Notes: a model not told the origin generated them from the sequence alone. Numbered from the stretch's first letter, positions 1 through 9,154 are shown. The stretch is DNA of 64,000 bases from Nitratireductor aquimarinus (GCF_017255295.1 NZ_JAFKDE010000013.1:56176-120175); one strand, 5' to 3'. Program-made: numbers and translations.

Positions 1-226
<226 letters not shown>

Positions 227-350
227 TCACAGCTGGCTCTAGCATGATGGCGATAGCTGGTCATCCCCCGGTTGACGGATGGCCCCTGACGGGGTTGTAA
301 AGAGAGTGCGCCTTCGCAGGAGAGGCATAATCCAGGGTTCGCATTAAGCT

Positions 351-379
351 TTGACAGGTGCTCGACTTGCCGTTATGGG
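351..379 (+). promoter_or_regulatory. Candidate sigma70-type promoter for the FYDLN acid protein gene
   Basis: A perfect TTGACA (351-356) is followed by a 17-base spacer and TATGGG (374-379), about 95 bases upstream of the GTG start at 475. The -35 is strong and the -10 weak. The rest of the 302-base gap 173-474 between divergent aroA and this gene shows nothing else I can support. Confidence 0.4.
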
Positions 380-474
380 GACCAAAATTTTCAAGTAGGC
401 AGGAAGCGCTTCCGGTGCCGGCCGCGATGGAGCCGTCGCAGGCTGGGCCGACCGCAAGACGATGAGGCAGCAAG

Positions 475-879
475 GTGGCTAAACCGGAACTCGGAACAAA
501 ACGCATCTGCCCGGAGACGGGCCGTAAATTCTACGATCTGAACAAGGATCCGATCGTGTCGCCCTATACGGGGCAGACCTATCCGCGCAGCTTCTTTGAA
601 GCTGTCTCCGACACTTCCGTGGAAGAAGAAGAGGAAGTGGAAGAGAAGGAAGTGGATGGCGAGGGCGAAGGCCCCGAAGTGGTTTCGCTCGAGGACGCCG
701 ATGATGAGGCGACCTCCAGCAAGAAGTCGGAAATCCCGGATCTCGACGACGATGACGACGACGATGATGTCGATCTCGGCGACGATGATGACGACACGTT
801 CCTCGACGAGGACGATGATGACGACGACGACGATATGAAAGACATTATCGGCGTTGGCGACGACGAAGACGAAAGCTGA
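475..879 (+). CDS. FYDLN acid domain protein (TIGR02300 family)
   Basis: This 134-residue protein begins with a conserved zinc-ribbon-like segment (residues ~9-40: KRICPETGRKFYDLNKDP, then VSPYTGQTYP), which contains the FYDLN motif of the PF09538/TIGR02300 family. The rest is extremely acidic, with runs of 4-8 aspartates between residues ~75 and 125. Function is unknown in the family. The GTG start at 475 is preceded by GAGG about ten bases upstream, and the FYDLN block begins soon after it. The neighbourhood aroA (divergent) and tRNA-Ala (downstream) matches what I recall from other Hyphomicrobiales. Antisense poly-serine frames across the acidic tract are composition artefacts. Confidence 0.9.
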   Translation: MAKPELGTKRICPETGRKFYDLNKDPIVSPYTGQTYPRSFFEAVSDTSVEEEEEVEEKEVDGEGEGPEVVSLEDADDEATSSKKSEIPDLDDDDDDDDVDLGDDDDDTFLDEDDDDDDDDMKDIIGVGDDEDES

Positions 880-1053
880 TTTTTCAGCACCTGCGGGAAG
901 AAAAACCCCAGCCAGCGTTAAAATCGACGCACAGGCGAAAAACGGGGCTTGATCTTCCCGCCGGGCGGGTTTAGAAGCCGCCCACACGGTTGGCCCAGCG
1001 GGCCGGCCGGACCTCTTCGCCGGAGACGGCGACCGGCCAAATCGCCGGAGTGT

Positions 1054-1129
<76 letters not shown>

Positions 1130-1555
1130 AATTTTCTCTGATCTCAGACACACAGAACCGGTCAAGTCGAAGTTGCTTCTTCTTCCGCGGCTTTTGCACA
1201 GTCAATCCGGTTGCGTGTTGCGACATATGGCCTTGAGCGATGTGGACGCACAGGCCGTCACAGCCGTCCGTCGGGCTGCATGAAATGTCGCAGGCAGAGG
1301 CCCGGCCCCAGCGTGAAATCAAGCCCGGACGCCTTGCTCCCCAAACGCATCTTTTGCCCTCTGCCCGAAAGCCGTCGAGCCTCTCGCAGTGTTCCGCTCA
1401 GCGGTAATGCATCCCATCGGTGTTTGCTGCGAATTTCTTGCAACCTTAGGAAATCCTCCCCGAAAGCGTTTGACGTATACGGAAATTCGTTGCCAAATGC
1501 CGCGTCTCTCATCCGTTCGTCGGATGATATGAAAGCAAAATGGGAGTGAGGGAAA
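1130..1555. other. Intergenic region before the opp operon
   Basis: This 426-base gap carries no convincing gene. A weak promoter-like pair (TTGACG at 1470-1475, then CCAAAT after 17 bases) sits about 60 bases before the binding-protein start. The open frames here have no ribosome site or family resemblance. Confidence 0.4.
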
Positions 1556-3142
1556 ATGTTGAAATCCCTGGTACGGCCGCTGCTCGCGGGTACGATTCTG
1601 GTCTCGACGGCGATGGCAGCGTCCGCCGTGACCTATGTACGCGGCAATGACGGCGATCCGGAAACGCTGGACCAGCACAAGACGTCGCTTGTTGCCGAAG
1701 CCCACCTGATGCGCGATCTCTATGAAGGCCTGGTCGTCTATGACGCCAACGCCAAGATCATTCCGGGTGTGGCCGAGGAGTGGAGCGTGTCCGATGATGG
1801 CACCGTCTACACCTTCAACCTGCGCGACGATGCAAAATGGTCGAATGGCGACCCGGTGGTGGCTGAGGATTTCGTGTTCTCGCTGCGCCGTATCATGATG
1901 CCCGACACGGGCGCGAAATACGCCAACATCCTCTATCCGATCAAGAACGCCGAGGCGATCAACAAGGGTGAGATGGAAGCCGATCAGATGGGCGTGAAAG
2001 CCGTCGATGATCGCACGCTTGAGATTACGCTCGAGCAGCCGACCCCGTTCTTCCTGGAGCTTCTCACGCACCAGACCGGCCTGCCGGTGAACCCGAAGGC
2101 CGTCGAGGCGCATGGCACGGATTTCGTGCAGCCCGAAAACATCGTCACCAACGGCGCCTACAAGCTCGTTTCCTTCACGCCGGGCGACAAGATCGTCATG
2201 GAGAAGAACGAGAACTTCCATGACGCCGACAATGTCCAGATCGACACGATCGAGTACATTCCGTTCGAAGACCGCGCGACCTGCGTGCGCCGCTTCGAGG
2301 CCGGCGAGGTTCAAAGCTGCTCCGATCTTCCGACCGAGCAGATCAAGTCCATGAAGGAGCGTCTGGGCGATCAGGTTCGCATTTCGCCCTATCTCGGCAC
2401 CTACTATTACTCGCTCAACATGAAGCGCGATGTCATGTCGGACCCGAAGGTGCGGCAGGCGCTTGCCATGGTCATCGACCGCGAGTTCCTGGGCGACGAG
2501 ATCTGGGCCGGCGCGATGCTGCCCGCCTATTCGCTGGTTCCGCCCGGCATCGGCAATTATGAAGGCGGCGGTTCGCCGGCCGAGTGGGCCGACATGTCCC
2601 TGCTCGATCGCGAAGACAAGGCCATCGAGCTGATGACGGAAGCCGGCTACGGTCCGGACAATCCGGTCACGGTCGAGCTTGCCTACAACAACTCCGAGAA
2701 CCACAAGAACACGGCAACTGCGATTGCCGACATGTGGAAGCCGCTCGGCGTCAATGTCGAATTCAATGTCCGCGACCTGTCCGCTCACTATGCGAACCTG
2801 CGCGACCAGAAGGATTTCGACGTGGCGCGCGCCGGCTGGATCGGCGACTACTCCGACCCGCAGAACTTCCTGTTCCTGGTCGAGAGCGACAACACCGGCT
2901 TCAACTACGCCCAGTATGAGAACCCGGACTATGACGCACTGATGGACAAGGCCGCTGCCGAGACCGATCTGGTCAAGCGCGCCGAGATCCTGCGCGAGGC
3001 AGAAGCGACGTTCATGGCAGACATGCCCTACATCCCGCTTCTGTTCTACTCGTCCCTGTCTCTGGTGTCGCCCAAGCTCAATGGCTGGGAAGACAACATC
3101 CAGAACGTCCATGGGACGCGCTTCATGAGCATCAGCGAGTAA
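1556..3142 (+). CDS. Peptide ABC transporter substrate-binding protein (OppA-like)
   Basis: This 528-residue periplasmic protein belongs to the SBP_bac_5 (cluster C) family, which captures oligopeptides or similar ligands for an ABC importer. Residues 1-24 form a signal peptide ending in AMAASA. The mature start YVRGNDGDPETLDQHKTS and later blocks LYEGLVVYD, VTNGAYKL and DPKVRQALAMVIDR are typical of OppA. The start ATG follows a GAGGGAAA ribosome site. It is the first gene of a five-function, four-gene operon, and a strong hairpin separates it from the permease genes. The ligand cannot be read from sequence; oligopeptide is the family default. Confidence 0.9.
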   Translation: MLKSLVRPLLAGTILVSTAMAASAVTYVRGNDGDPETLDQHKTSLVAEAHLMRDLYEGLVVYDANAKIIPGVAEEWSVSDDGTVYTFNLRDDAKWSNGDPVVAEDFVFSLRRIMMPDTGAKYANILYPIKNAEAINKGEMEADQMGVKAVDDRTLEITLEQPTPFFLELLTHQTGLPVNPKAVEAHGTDFVQPENIVTNGAYKLVSFTPGDKIVMEKNENFHDADNVQIDTIEYIPFEDRATCVRRFEAGEVQSCSDLPTEQIKSMKERLGDQVRISPYLGTYYYSLNMKRDVMSDPKVRQALAMVIDREFLGDEIWAGAMLPAYSLVPPGIGNYEGGGSPAEWADMSLLDREDKAIELMTEAGYGPDNPVTVELAYNNSENHKNTATAIADMWKPLGVNVEFNVRDLSAHYANLRDQKDFDVARAGWIGDYSDPQNFLFLVESDNTGFNYAQYENPDYDALMDKAAAETDLVKRAEILREAEATFMADMPYIPLLFYSSLSLVSPKLNGWEDNIQNVHGTRFMSISE

Positions 3143-3160
3143 CAACAGCGTTCGATCTTT

Positions 3161-3192
3161 CCGCCCGGCCCCTTCGTGGGCCGGGCGGTTTC
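3161..3192 (+). terminator. Intercistronic GC hairpin after the opp binding protein
   Basis: CCGCCCGGCCC (3161-3171) pairs perfectly with GGGCCGGGCGG (3178-3188) around a 6-base loop and is followed by TTTC. Outer bases GTTCGA/TCGAAC could extend the stem. Lying between the binding-protein and permease genes, it probably terminates part of transcription or stabilises the upstream mRNA, giving more binding protein than permease. Confidence 0.75.
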
Positions 3193-3216
3193 GAACACAT
3201 ATGAGAGTTGGTAGCG

Positions 3217-4134
3217 ATGCTCGGTTATGCCGTGCGCCGTCTTCTTGGCGCTATTCCGACCCTGTTCCTCATTGTCACCTTCGCCTTCTTCCTCATGCGG
3301 GTGGCGCCGGGCGGTCCCTTCGACCGCGAGCGCACGCTGGAGGCCAAGGTCCTGGAAAACCTCAACCGCGTTTTCCACCTCGATAAGCCGCTTTGGGAAC
3401 AGTATTTCTATTATCTCGGCAACCTCGCCCGTGGCGATCTGGGTCCGAGTTTCATCTATCGTGATTTCTCCGTTCAGCAGTTGATCGGCAATGGTCTGCC
3501 CGTGTCCATCCAGCTCGGTGGCATGGCCCTGCTTGTTGCGCTGCTGATCGGTAGCGTGCTCGGCAGTATTGCCGCGCTGCGCCAGAATTCCTGGGTCGAC
3601 TATTCGGTCATTGCGGTCGCCACTTTCGGCATCACCGTGCCGAACTTCGTCGTCGCCCCGCTTCTGTCGCTGATTTTCGGCGTCTGGCTCAGCCTGTTGC
3701 CGGCCGGCGGCTGGAGCAGTCCTGAATCCATGGTGCTGCCCGTCATCACGCTCGCCCTGCCGCAGGTGGCCATCATCGCCCGCCTGATACGCGGCTCCAT
3801 GATCGAGGCGTTGCGTTCCGACCATGTGCGCACGGCGCGGGCCTATGGCCTGCCGACCCGCATGATCGTGGTCGTGCATGCGTTGCGGGCGGCCTGTCTG
3901 CCGGTGATTTCCTATCTCGGGCCTGCGGCTGCCGCGCTGCTGACAGGGTCCGTGGTGGTGGAAACCATCTTCGGCCTGCCGGGCATCGGCCGTTACTTTG
4001 TCCAGGGCGCCCTGAACCGCGATTACACGCTGGTCATGGGCACCGTCATCATCATCGCCGTCTTCGTGGTGGTCTTCAACCTGATCGTCGACCTCCTCTA
4101 TGCGGCGCTGGATCCGAGAGTGCGTTATGACTGA
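3217..4134 (+). CDS. Oligopeptide ABC transporter permease (OppB-like)
   Basis: A 305-residue inner-membrane permease of the BPD_transp_1 family. The N-terminal helix (LGYAVRRLLGAIPTLFLIVTFAFF) and FDRERTLEAKVLENLNRVFHLDKP segment are typical of OppB, and the C-terminal half carries the EAA-type cytoplasmic loop (AYGLPTRMIVVVHALRAACLPV) that docks on the ATPase. The ATG at 3217 gives the normal OppB N-terminus; an in-frame TTG at 3208 is less likely. The stop overlaps the next gene's start by 8 bases, so the two are translationally coupled. Confidence 0.92.
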   Translation: MLGYAVRRLLGAIPTLFLIVTFAFFLMRVAPGGPFDRERTLEAKVLENLNRVFHLDKPLWEQYFYYLGNLARGDLGPSFIYRDFSVQQLIGNGLPVSIQLGGMALLVALLIGSVLGSIAALRQNSWVDYSVIAVATFGITVPNFVVAPLLSLIFGVWLSLLPAGGWSSPESMVLPVITLALPQVAIIARLIRGSMIEALRSDHVRTARAYGLPTRMIVVVHALRAACLPVISYLGPAAAALLTGSVVVETIFGLPGIGRYFVQGALNRDYTLVMGTVIIIAVFVVVFNLIVDLLYAALDPRVRYD

Positions 4135-5269
4135 CATCGCCACCGGCCCAATGCCGCCAGAGGGCGAGCTGCCGACCACCAAGAGCCGTTCGGCCTGGGA
4201 GACGGCTTTCATGCGGCTGCGCAAGAACCGCGCAGCCATGGCCAGCCTGTTCGTTCTGATCCTGTTCGTTTTCGCGGGCATCTTCGGGCCGATGCTGGCG
4301 CCGCATCCCTATGCGCGCGTCTATTCGGACTTCGTGAAGGTGCCAGCGAGCCTCGAGCCCTATCCGCGTCAGGCAGAAATCGTGCCGCTGGCCGAGTCCG
4401 CCCTGTCGCGGGCGCGGCTTGAAACCAGTTCCATCGAGCTTGATGGCGACAGGGTGCGGATCGAAGCAACATCCAGCCGCGAGATCGATCCGCGCGTGAC
4501 GCGCTATCTCGACCGCTCGGATCTGTTCTCGAACGCCCGTGTGGTCGAGCAGGCCGGCGACAACAAGTCGATCATCATGGAGGCAGACGTCCAGCGTCTG
4601 CGTTTCATATTCGGCACGGATGCAAACGGGCGCGACCTGTTTGCACGCGTGCTGATCTCGATCCGCATTTCGTTGATGATCGGCGCGCTCGCCACGGGCG
4701 TGGCGCTGTTGATCGGCGTGATCTACGGAGCCACCGCCGGCTTCCTGGGCGGGCGCATCGACAACGTGATGATGCGCATCGTCGACATACTGTACTCGCT
4801 GCCCTTCACCTTCTTCGCCATCCTTCTGGTGGTGTTCTTCGGGCGAAACGTGGTCCTGATGTTCATTGCCGTCGGCGCGGTCGAGTGGCTGGACATGGCG
4901 CGTATCGTGCGTGGCCAGACCATCGCGCTGAGAAGGCGTGAGTTCGTGCAGGCGGCCGAGGCGCTGGGTGTCGGCTCAAGCGGCATCCTGAAGCGGCACA
5001 TCATCCCCAACACGCTCGGCCCGGTGATCATCTACATGACGCTGCTGGTGCCCAAGGTCATTCTTCTGGAGAGCTTCCTCTCCTTCCTCGGCCTGGGCGT
5101 GCAGGAGCCGCTGACCAGTCTGGGCGTGCTGATCTCCGAGGGCGCGCGCAACATGCGCGGGGCGGCCTACATGCTGCTCTATCCGTCGCTGGCGCTGACC
5201 GCGCTCCTGTTTGCGCTCAACTTCCTGGGCGATGGCCTGCGCGATGCGCTCGATCCGAAGGACCGCTGA
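4127..5269 (+). CDS. Oligopeptide ABC transporter permease (OppC-like) with enlarged periplasmic segment
   Basis: This 380-residue permease partners the OppB-like protein. The OppC N-terminal domain (RSAWETAFMRLRKNRAAMASL, residues ~22-42) precedes the first helix, and the EAA loop lies near EALGVGSSGILKRHIIPNTLGP. It is longer than usual for OppC (~300) because an extra periplasmic region of about 100 residues (~63-165) lies between helix 1 and the permease core, before FGTDANGRDLF. The ATG at 4127 overlaps the upstream stop. The role of the insertion is unknown to me. Confidence 0.9.
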   Translation: MTDIATGPMPPEGELPTTKSRSAWETAFMRLRKNRAAMASLFVLILFVFAGIFGPMLAPHPYARVYSDFVKVPASLEPYPRQAEIVPLAESALSRARLETSSIELDGDRVRIEATSSREIDPRVTRYLDRSDLFSNARVVEQAGDNKSIIMEADVQRLRFIFGTDANGRDLFARVLISIRISLMIGALATGVALLIGVIYGATAGFLGGRIDNVMMRIVDILYSLPFTFFAILLVVFFGRNVVLMFIAVGAVEWLDMARIVRGQTIALRRREFVQAAEALGVGSSGILKRHIIPNTLGPVIIYMTLLVPKVILLESFLSFLGLGVQEPLTSLGVLISEGARNMRGAAYMLLYPSLALTALLFALNFLGDGLRDALDPKDR

Positions 5270-5270
5270 C

Positions 5271-6911
5271 ATGAAGCAGCAGAACGAGGAACGCATCTTC
5301 GACATCCGCGACATTCGCGTCACCTTCGACACGCCCGATGGCGCAGTCGAGGCGGTGCGTGGTGTGGACATGCATGTGAACGCCGGCGAAACGGTCGCCG
5401 TCGTGGGCGAATCGGGGTCCGGCAAGAGCCAGATCATGATGGCGTCGATGGGGCTTCTGGCGTCCAACGGCTCCGTCTCCGGTTCCGTCAGCTATCGCGG
5501 GCAGGAACTCATCGGCCTGCCGCGCGCGAAGCTCAACAAGATCCGCGGCGCGAAGGTCACCATGATCTTCCAGGAGCCAATGACCTCGCTTGATCCGCTC
5601 TACACGATCGAGCGGCAGATCTGTGAGCCGATCCGGGTTCATGGCGGGCTTTCGGCCGGGGCGGCGCGCAAGCGCGCGCTGGAGCTTCTCAAGCTCGTCC
5701 ACATTCCCGATCCCGAGCGACGGATGAAATCCTATCCGCACGAAATGTCCGGTGGCCAGCGTCAGCGCGTGATGATCGCCATGGCGCTCGCCAACGATCC
5801 GGACCTGTTGATCGCCGACGAACCGACGACGGCGCTCGACGTGACCATTCAGGCCGAGATCCTCGGCCTGCTGGCCGAACTGCAGAAAAAGCTCGGCATG
5901 GCCATTCTCTTCATCACGCATGATCTCGGCATCGTCGAAGCTTTTGCCGACCGGGTCTATGTGATGCAGAAGGGGCTCGTGGTGGAGACTGGCGAGACTG
6001 CCGATATTTTCGAGCGGCCGCAGGAGGACTACACCAGAATGCTGCTGGCGGCGGAGCCGGAAGGGCACAAGCCTCCGGTCGGCAACGACCAGCCCATCCT
6101 GCTCGATGCGAAGGATGTCTGCGTGACCTTCGTCGTGAAGGGCGGCTTCCTGTCCGGTCCGGGCTACGAGGTGAAGGCCGTGCAGAATGTCGGGCTGACG
6201 CTGCGCGCCGGCCAGACCATCGGCATTGTCGGCGAATCGGGGTCGGGCAAGTCCACGCTCGGCCGCGCGCTCCTGCAGCTTCTGCCGTCCGAGGGGCGGG
6301 TGGTCTATCAGGGCACGTCCATTCAGGGGTTTGACCGGGCGGCCATGCGGCCCTTCCGGCGCAATCTGCAAATGGTGTTCCAGGACCCCTATGGCTCGCT
6401 CAGCCCGCGCATGACGGTGGGCGAGATCATCACCGAGGGGCTGCTCGTTCATGAGCCGCAACTGTCCGCGCGCGAGCGCGACAAACGGGCCATTCAGGCG
6501 CTGGAGGAAGTCGGGCTCGACCCGTCCATGCGCAACCGCTTCCCGCACGAGTTTTCGGGCGGTCAGCGCCAGCGCATCGCCATCGCCCGCGCGGTGATCC
6601 TCAAGCCCACCGTGATCGTGCTGGACGAACCGACCTCGGCGCTTGACCGTTCGGTGCAGAAGCAGATCATCACCCTGCTCAGGCGCATCCAGGAAAGCCA
6701 CAACCTGTCCTTCATCTTCATCAGCCACGACCTGTCTGTGGTGAAGGCGCTGTCCGACTACGCCATCGTGATGCGTTCGGGCCAGGTCGTGGAAGAGGGG
6801 CTCACCAGCGACGTCTTCGATAATCCACAGAGCGATTACACGAAGGACCTGATGGAAGCAGCGTTCAATCTCAGGGAAGTCTTGCATCGCCAGGCAGCAG
6901 CCCGCGCATAG
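5271..6911 (+). CDS. Fused double ATP-binding protein of the opp transporter (OppD-OppF / YejF type)
   Basis: A 546-residue protein carrying two complete ABC ATPase domains that power the OppBC-like channel. Domain 1 has Walker A GESGSGKS (46-53), signature MSGGQRQR and Walker [13 protein letters not shown]. Domain 2 has GESGSGKST (~320-328), FSGGQRQR and VIVLDEPTSALD. The YPHEMSGGQ and FPHEFSGGQ contexts place both halves in the peptide/nickel family. The start at 5271 is one base after the oppC stop. It is the last gene of the operon and is followed by a hairpin terminator. Confidence 0.93.
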   Translation: MKQQNEERIFDIRDIRVTFDTPDGAVEAVRGVDMHVNAGETVAVVGESGSGKSQIMMASMGLLASNGSVSGSVSYRGQELIGLPRAKLNKIRGAKVTMIFQEPMTSLDPLYTIERQICEPIRVHGGLSAGAARKRALELLKLVHIPDPERRMKSYPHEMSGGQRQRVMIAMALANDPDLLIADEPTTALDVTIQAEILGLLAELQKKLGMAILFITHDLGIVEAFADRVYVMQKGLVVETGETADIFERPQEDYTRMLLAAEPEGHKPPVGNDQPILLDAKDVCVTFVVKGGFLSGPGYEVKAVQNVGLTLRAGQTIGIVGESGSGKSTLGRALLQLLPSEGRVVYQGTSIQGFDRAAMRPFRRNLQMVFQDPYGSLSPRMTVGEIITEGLLVHEPQLSARERDKRAIQALEEVGLDPSMRNRFPHEFSGGQRQRIAIARAVILKPTVIVLDEPTSALDRSVQKQIITLLRRIQESHNLSFIFISHDLSVVKALSDYAIVMRSGQVVEEGLTSDVFDNPQSDYTKDLMEAAFNLREVLHRQAAARA

Positions 6912-6920
6912 TATAAAACA

Positions 6921-6952
6921 GGGCTGTCCGCAGGATCGCGGGCAGCCCGTCA
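6921..6952 (+). terminator. Terminator of the opp operon
   Basis: GGGCTGTCCGC (6921-6931) pairs with GCGGGCAGCCC (6938-6948) with one G-T wobble and a 6-base loop, ten bases after the ATPase stop. The T-rich stretch is slightly displaced (ATCGGTTTT at ~6953-6960). Confidence 0.7.
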
Positions 6953-6986
6953 TCGGTTTTCACTCCCCTCAATTACAGCCGCAAAT

Positions 6987-7016
6987 ATAAAGTTTCCGAT
7001 TTTTCGGGAACTTTAT
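6987..7016. repeat. Inverted repeat between opp and TRAP operons
   Basis: ATAAAGTTTCCGA (6987-6999) and TCGGGAACTTTAT (7004-7016) form a 13-bp inverted repeat with one mismatch and a 4-base loop. It may be a second terminator or an operator for the downstream TRAP operon; the sequence does not decide. Confidence 0.5.
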
Positions 7017-7044
7017 CTCCCGCCGTCGCTTCTGCTAATGGAAA

Positions 7045-7066
7045 CAATCGATTGCACAATCGATTG
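7045..7066. promoter_or_regulatory. Tandem palindrome, candidate operator of the TRAP (tea) operon
   Basis: The 10-base palindrome CAATCGATTG occurs at 7045-7054 and again at 7057-7066, separated only by CA. Two identical palindromes 12 bp apart suggest a cooperative regulator site. A TTGACT at 7064-7069 overlaps the second copy and could be a -35 box. It lies about 390 bases before the teaA start. Confidence 0.5.
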
Positions 7067-7130
7067 ACTCTGCCGTGCGTCTGTTTCACGCTGGCCGGGT
7101 CGAACGACGACTGGGAGCAAGGAGGCGCGC

Positions 7131-7358
7131 TTGAGCGCACCCCAAATGATCGGCGCGAACAATGATGAGGCCATGCCCCTGCGGTGTGGCCATCTGCGTT
7201 CGTTCTGCTGGCAGCAGGCGTATATCGTCGCTGTCATCATGAGCGCCGCATCTTTCCCCCTGCTTCTCGGGCGCAGCAAAAAGCGCCGTCGTAGATTCCC
7301 GGCAAAAGCGCGTTTGCGCGGAATTGCGACCGTACCGGGCTGGTTTCCAGCCAGTTGA
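7131..7358 (+). CDS. Possible 75-aa small protein upstream of teaA
   Basis: A TTG codon at 7131 is preceded by a perfect AAGGAGG (7119-7125) at 5-base spacing and opens a 75-codon frame. The product would have one hydrophobic stretch (AYIVAVIMSAASFPLLLG, ~30-48) followed by a basic KKRRRR tail, so a small membrane protein is conceivable. No family is recognised. It could be chance in the long untranslated leader of the TRAP operon; the ribosome site is the only real evidence. Confidence 0.25.
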   Translation: MSAPQMIGANNDEAMPLRCGHLRSFCWQQAYIVAVIMSAASFPLLLGRSKKRRRRFPAKARLRGIATVPGWFPAS

Positions 7359-7459
7359 CGCCGTTCGCCTGAATACGATTTGCCTTTAGCCGACAACGGC
7401 TTCTGGCGCGGATTCCCTTTTTGCCTAAACCAAGTACGTCAAAGACAGAGGAGAACAGA

Positions 7460-8479
7460 ATGCGTTCCATCAAGACCCGCTTAAAGGCAGGCCTCGCCGG
7501 CGTCGCGATCTTTGCGGCCGGTGTAACCGCTGCCCAGGCGGACACCTGGAAATACGCTTTCGAAGAAGCGATGACCGACGTTCAGGGCGTCTACGCCCAG
7601 AAGTTCAAGGAAGAGATCGAGGCCAATTCGGACCACGAAGTCCAGCTCTTCCCGTTCGGCACGCTTGGCGAGTCTGCCGACATCATGGAGCAGGCACAGG
7701 CCGGCATCCTGCAGTTCGTTGACCAGTCCCCGGGCTTCACCGGCGCGCTGATCCCCGAAGCGCAGGTCTTCTTCGTGCCTTACCTGCTTCCGGCAAAGTC
7801 CGAAGAACTGGGCGACTTCTTCCGCAACTCCAAGGCCATCAACGAGATGTTCCCGGAGCTCTACGCTCAGCAGGGCCTCGAGCTTCTCACCATGTTCCCC
7901 GAGGGCGAAGTGGTGATGAACACCAAGGACCCGGTGGAGAAGCCGGAAGACCTGAACGAAGTGAAGTTCCGCGTCATGACCAACCCGCTTCTGGTGGAAA
8001 GCTACAAGGCATTCGGCGCAACGCCGACGCCGCTTCCCTGGGGCGAGGTCTATGGCGGCCTGCAGACCAACATCATTCAGGGTCAGGAAAACCCGCTGTT
8101 CTGGGTCGAGTCCACGAAGATGTATGAAGTGACCGGCGCGATCACGCTTACCGGCCACAACAACTTCACCACCGCTGTGATGGCCAACAAGGAATTCTAT
8201 GATGGCCTGAGCGACGAGGAGAAGAAGCTCGTCCAGGACGCGTCTTCCGCAGCATTCGAGCACATCCTCGAATACCAGAAGGGTCTGAGCGAGGAATCGC
8301 TTGCGAAGATCAAGGAAGCCAAGCCCGAGATGACCATCAGCGATCTCACCGAAGAGCAGCGCGCTCCCTTCAAGGAAGCCGCCGCGCAGGTTGAGGCCAA
8401 GTTCATCGAGATGACCGGCGACAGCGGCAAGCAGATTCTTGACCAGATGAAGGAAGACCTGAAGGCCGCGACGCAGTAG
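7460..8479 (+). CDS. teaA: TRAP transporter substrate-binding protein, TeaA-like (ectoine/hydroxyectoine)
   Basis: A 339-residue periplasmic DctP-family protein with a cleavable signal peptide ending in AQA. From memory it aligns closely with Halomonas elongata TeaA: shared blocks include ILQFV-QSPGFTG, SKAINEMFP, MTNPLL and ATPTPLPWGEVYGGLQT, and the C-terminal KFIEMTG. In mature numbering Glu9 (in WKYAFEE) and the arginine before MTNPLL, which I recall as ectoine contacts in TeaA, are present. The ATG at 7460 has a GAGGAGAA ribosome site. Ectoine uptake is a strong family-level inference, not proof. Confidence 0.85.
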   Translation: MRSIKTRLKAGLAGVAIFAAGVTAAQADTWKYAFEEAMTDVQGVYAQKFKEEIEANSDHEVQLFPFGTLGESADIMEQAQAGILQFVDQSPGFTGALIPEAQVFFVPYLLPAKSEELGDFFRNSKAINEMFPELYAQQGLELLTMFPEGEVVMNTKDPVEKPEDLNEVKFRVMTNPLLVESYKAFGATPTPLPWGEVYGGLQTNIIQGQENPLFWVESTKMYEVTGAITLTGHNNFTTAVMANKEFYDGLSDEEKKLVQDASSAAFEHILEYQKGLSEESLAKIKEAKPEMTISDLTEEQRAPFKEAAAQVEAKFIEMTGDSGKQILDQMKEDLKAATQ

Positions 8480-8508
8480 CCCGCTGCCCGCAGCAAAAAC
8501 AAGAAGAG

Positions 8509-8535
8509 CCCTGCGGCCCCTTTTGGGTCGCGGGG
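8509..8535 (+). terminator. Intercistronic hairpin between teaA and teaB
   Basis: CCCTGCGGCCC (8509-8519) pairs with GGGTCGCGGGG (8525-8535) allowing two G-T wobbles, with a 5-base loop. It sits 30 bases after the teaA stop and likely lowers permease expression relative to the binding protein. Confidence 0.6.
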
Positions 8536-8563
8536 TTCCGTCATCTCACTGAGGGGAATGAAG

Positions 8564-9154
8564 ATGGGCAGTGACGACGAAACATCTGAACAGCACAGCG
8601 AAACATACGAATCCACACTGCCCGGTGTGATCGGCATGTTCGACAATGCCATCAGCCGCATCGAGTCGGTGATGCTCGCGCTCGGCGTCATGCTCATGGC
8701 GCTCAACACCATCGCCAATGTGGTCAGCCGGGGCATCGGCCACACAATCTTTTTCTCCGAGGAGCTCAACAGCATCCTCATCATTCTCATCACCTTCGCC
8801 GGCATCGGCTATGCCGCGCGTCACGGGCGTCACATCCGCATGTCCGCCCTTTACGACGCCCTGCCGCCCAAGACGCGCAAGGTGCTGATGATCGTCATCA
8901 CGGTCATCACCGCGCTGACCATGTTCGCGCTCTGCTATTTCGCAATTGGTTACATCGGCAAGGTGGCCAAGTCCGGTCGCATCCTGCCGGCCATGCAGAT
9001 CCCCGTTTACTGGATCTATCTCTGGGTCCCTGTCGGCTTCTTCATCACCGGTGTGCAGTACGCGCTCACCGCGCTGAAGAACGTCGTCCAGAAGGACATC
9101 TATCTCTCCACGCATGTTCTGGAGGGATACGAAGAAGACGAAATCGAGATCTGA
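8564..9154 (+). CDS. teaB: TRAP transporter small permease (TeaB/DctQ type)
   Basis: A 196-residue membrane protein of the DctQ family, the small TRAP subunit that bridges binding protein and large permease. About four hydrophobic helices are visible (e.g. [20 protein letters not shown] and [18 protein letters not shown]), with the family's charged loop [10 protein letters not shown]. An ATG at 8558 lies only 1 base after the GAGGGG ribosome site, so the in-frame ATG at 8564 (7-base spacing) is preferred. It is the second gene of the tea operon. Confidence 0.85.
   Translation: MGSDDETSEQHSETYESTLPGVIGMFDNAISRIESVMLALGVMLMALNTIANVVSRGIGHTIFFSEELNSILIILITFAGIGYAARHGRHIRMSALYDALPPKTRKVLMIVITVITALTMFALCYFAIGYIGKVAKSGRILPAMQIPVYWIYLWVPVGFFITGVQYALTALKNVVQKDIYLSTHVLEGYEEDEIEI

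Noticed and set aside
579..890. Poly-serine frame on the minus strand opposite the FYDLN acid protein
   Set aside because: It is the reverse complement of aspartate codon runs (GAC/GAT) and has no start signal or family resemblance.
1319..3145. 608-codon minus-strand frame opposite the opp binding protein
   Set aside because: The plus strand encodes a full SBP_bac_5 protein with signal peptide. The antisense frame has no recognised domain.
5217..6953. 578-codon minus-strand frame opposite the fused opp ATPase
   Set aside because: It mirrors two intact ABC domains and shows no family motif.
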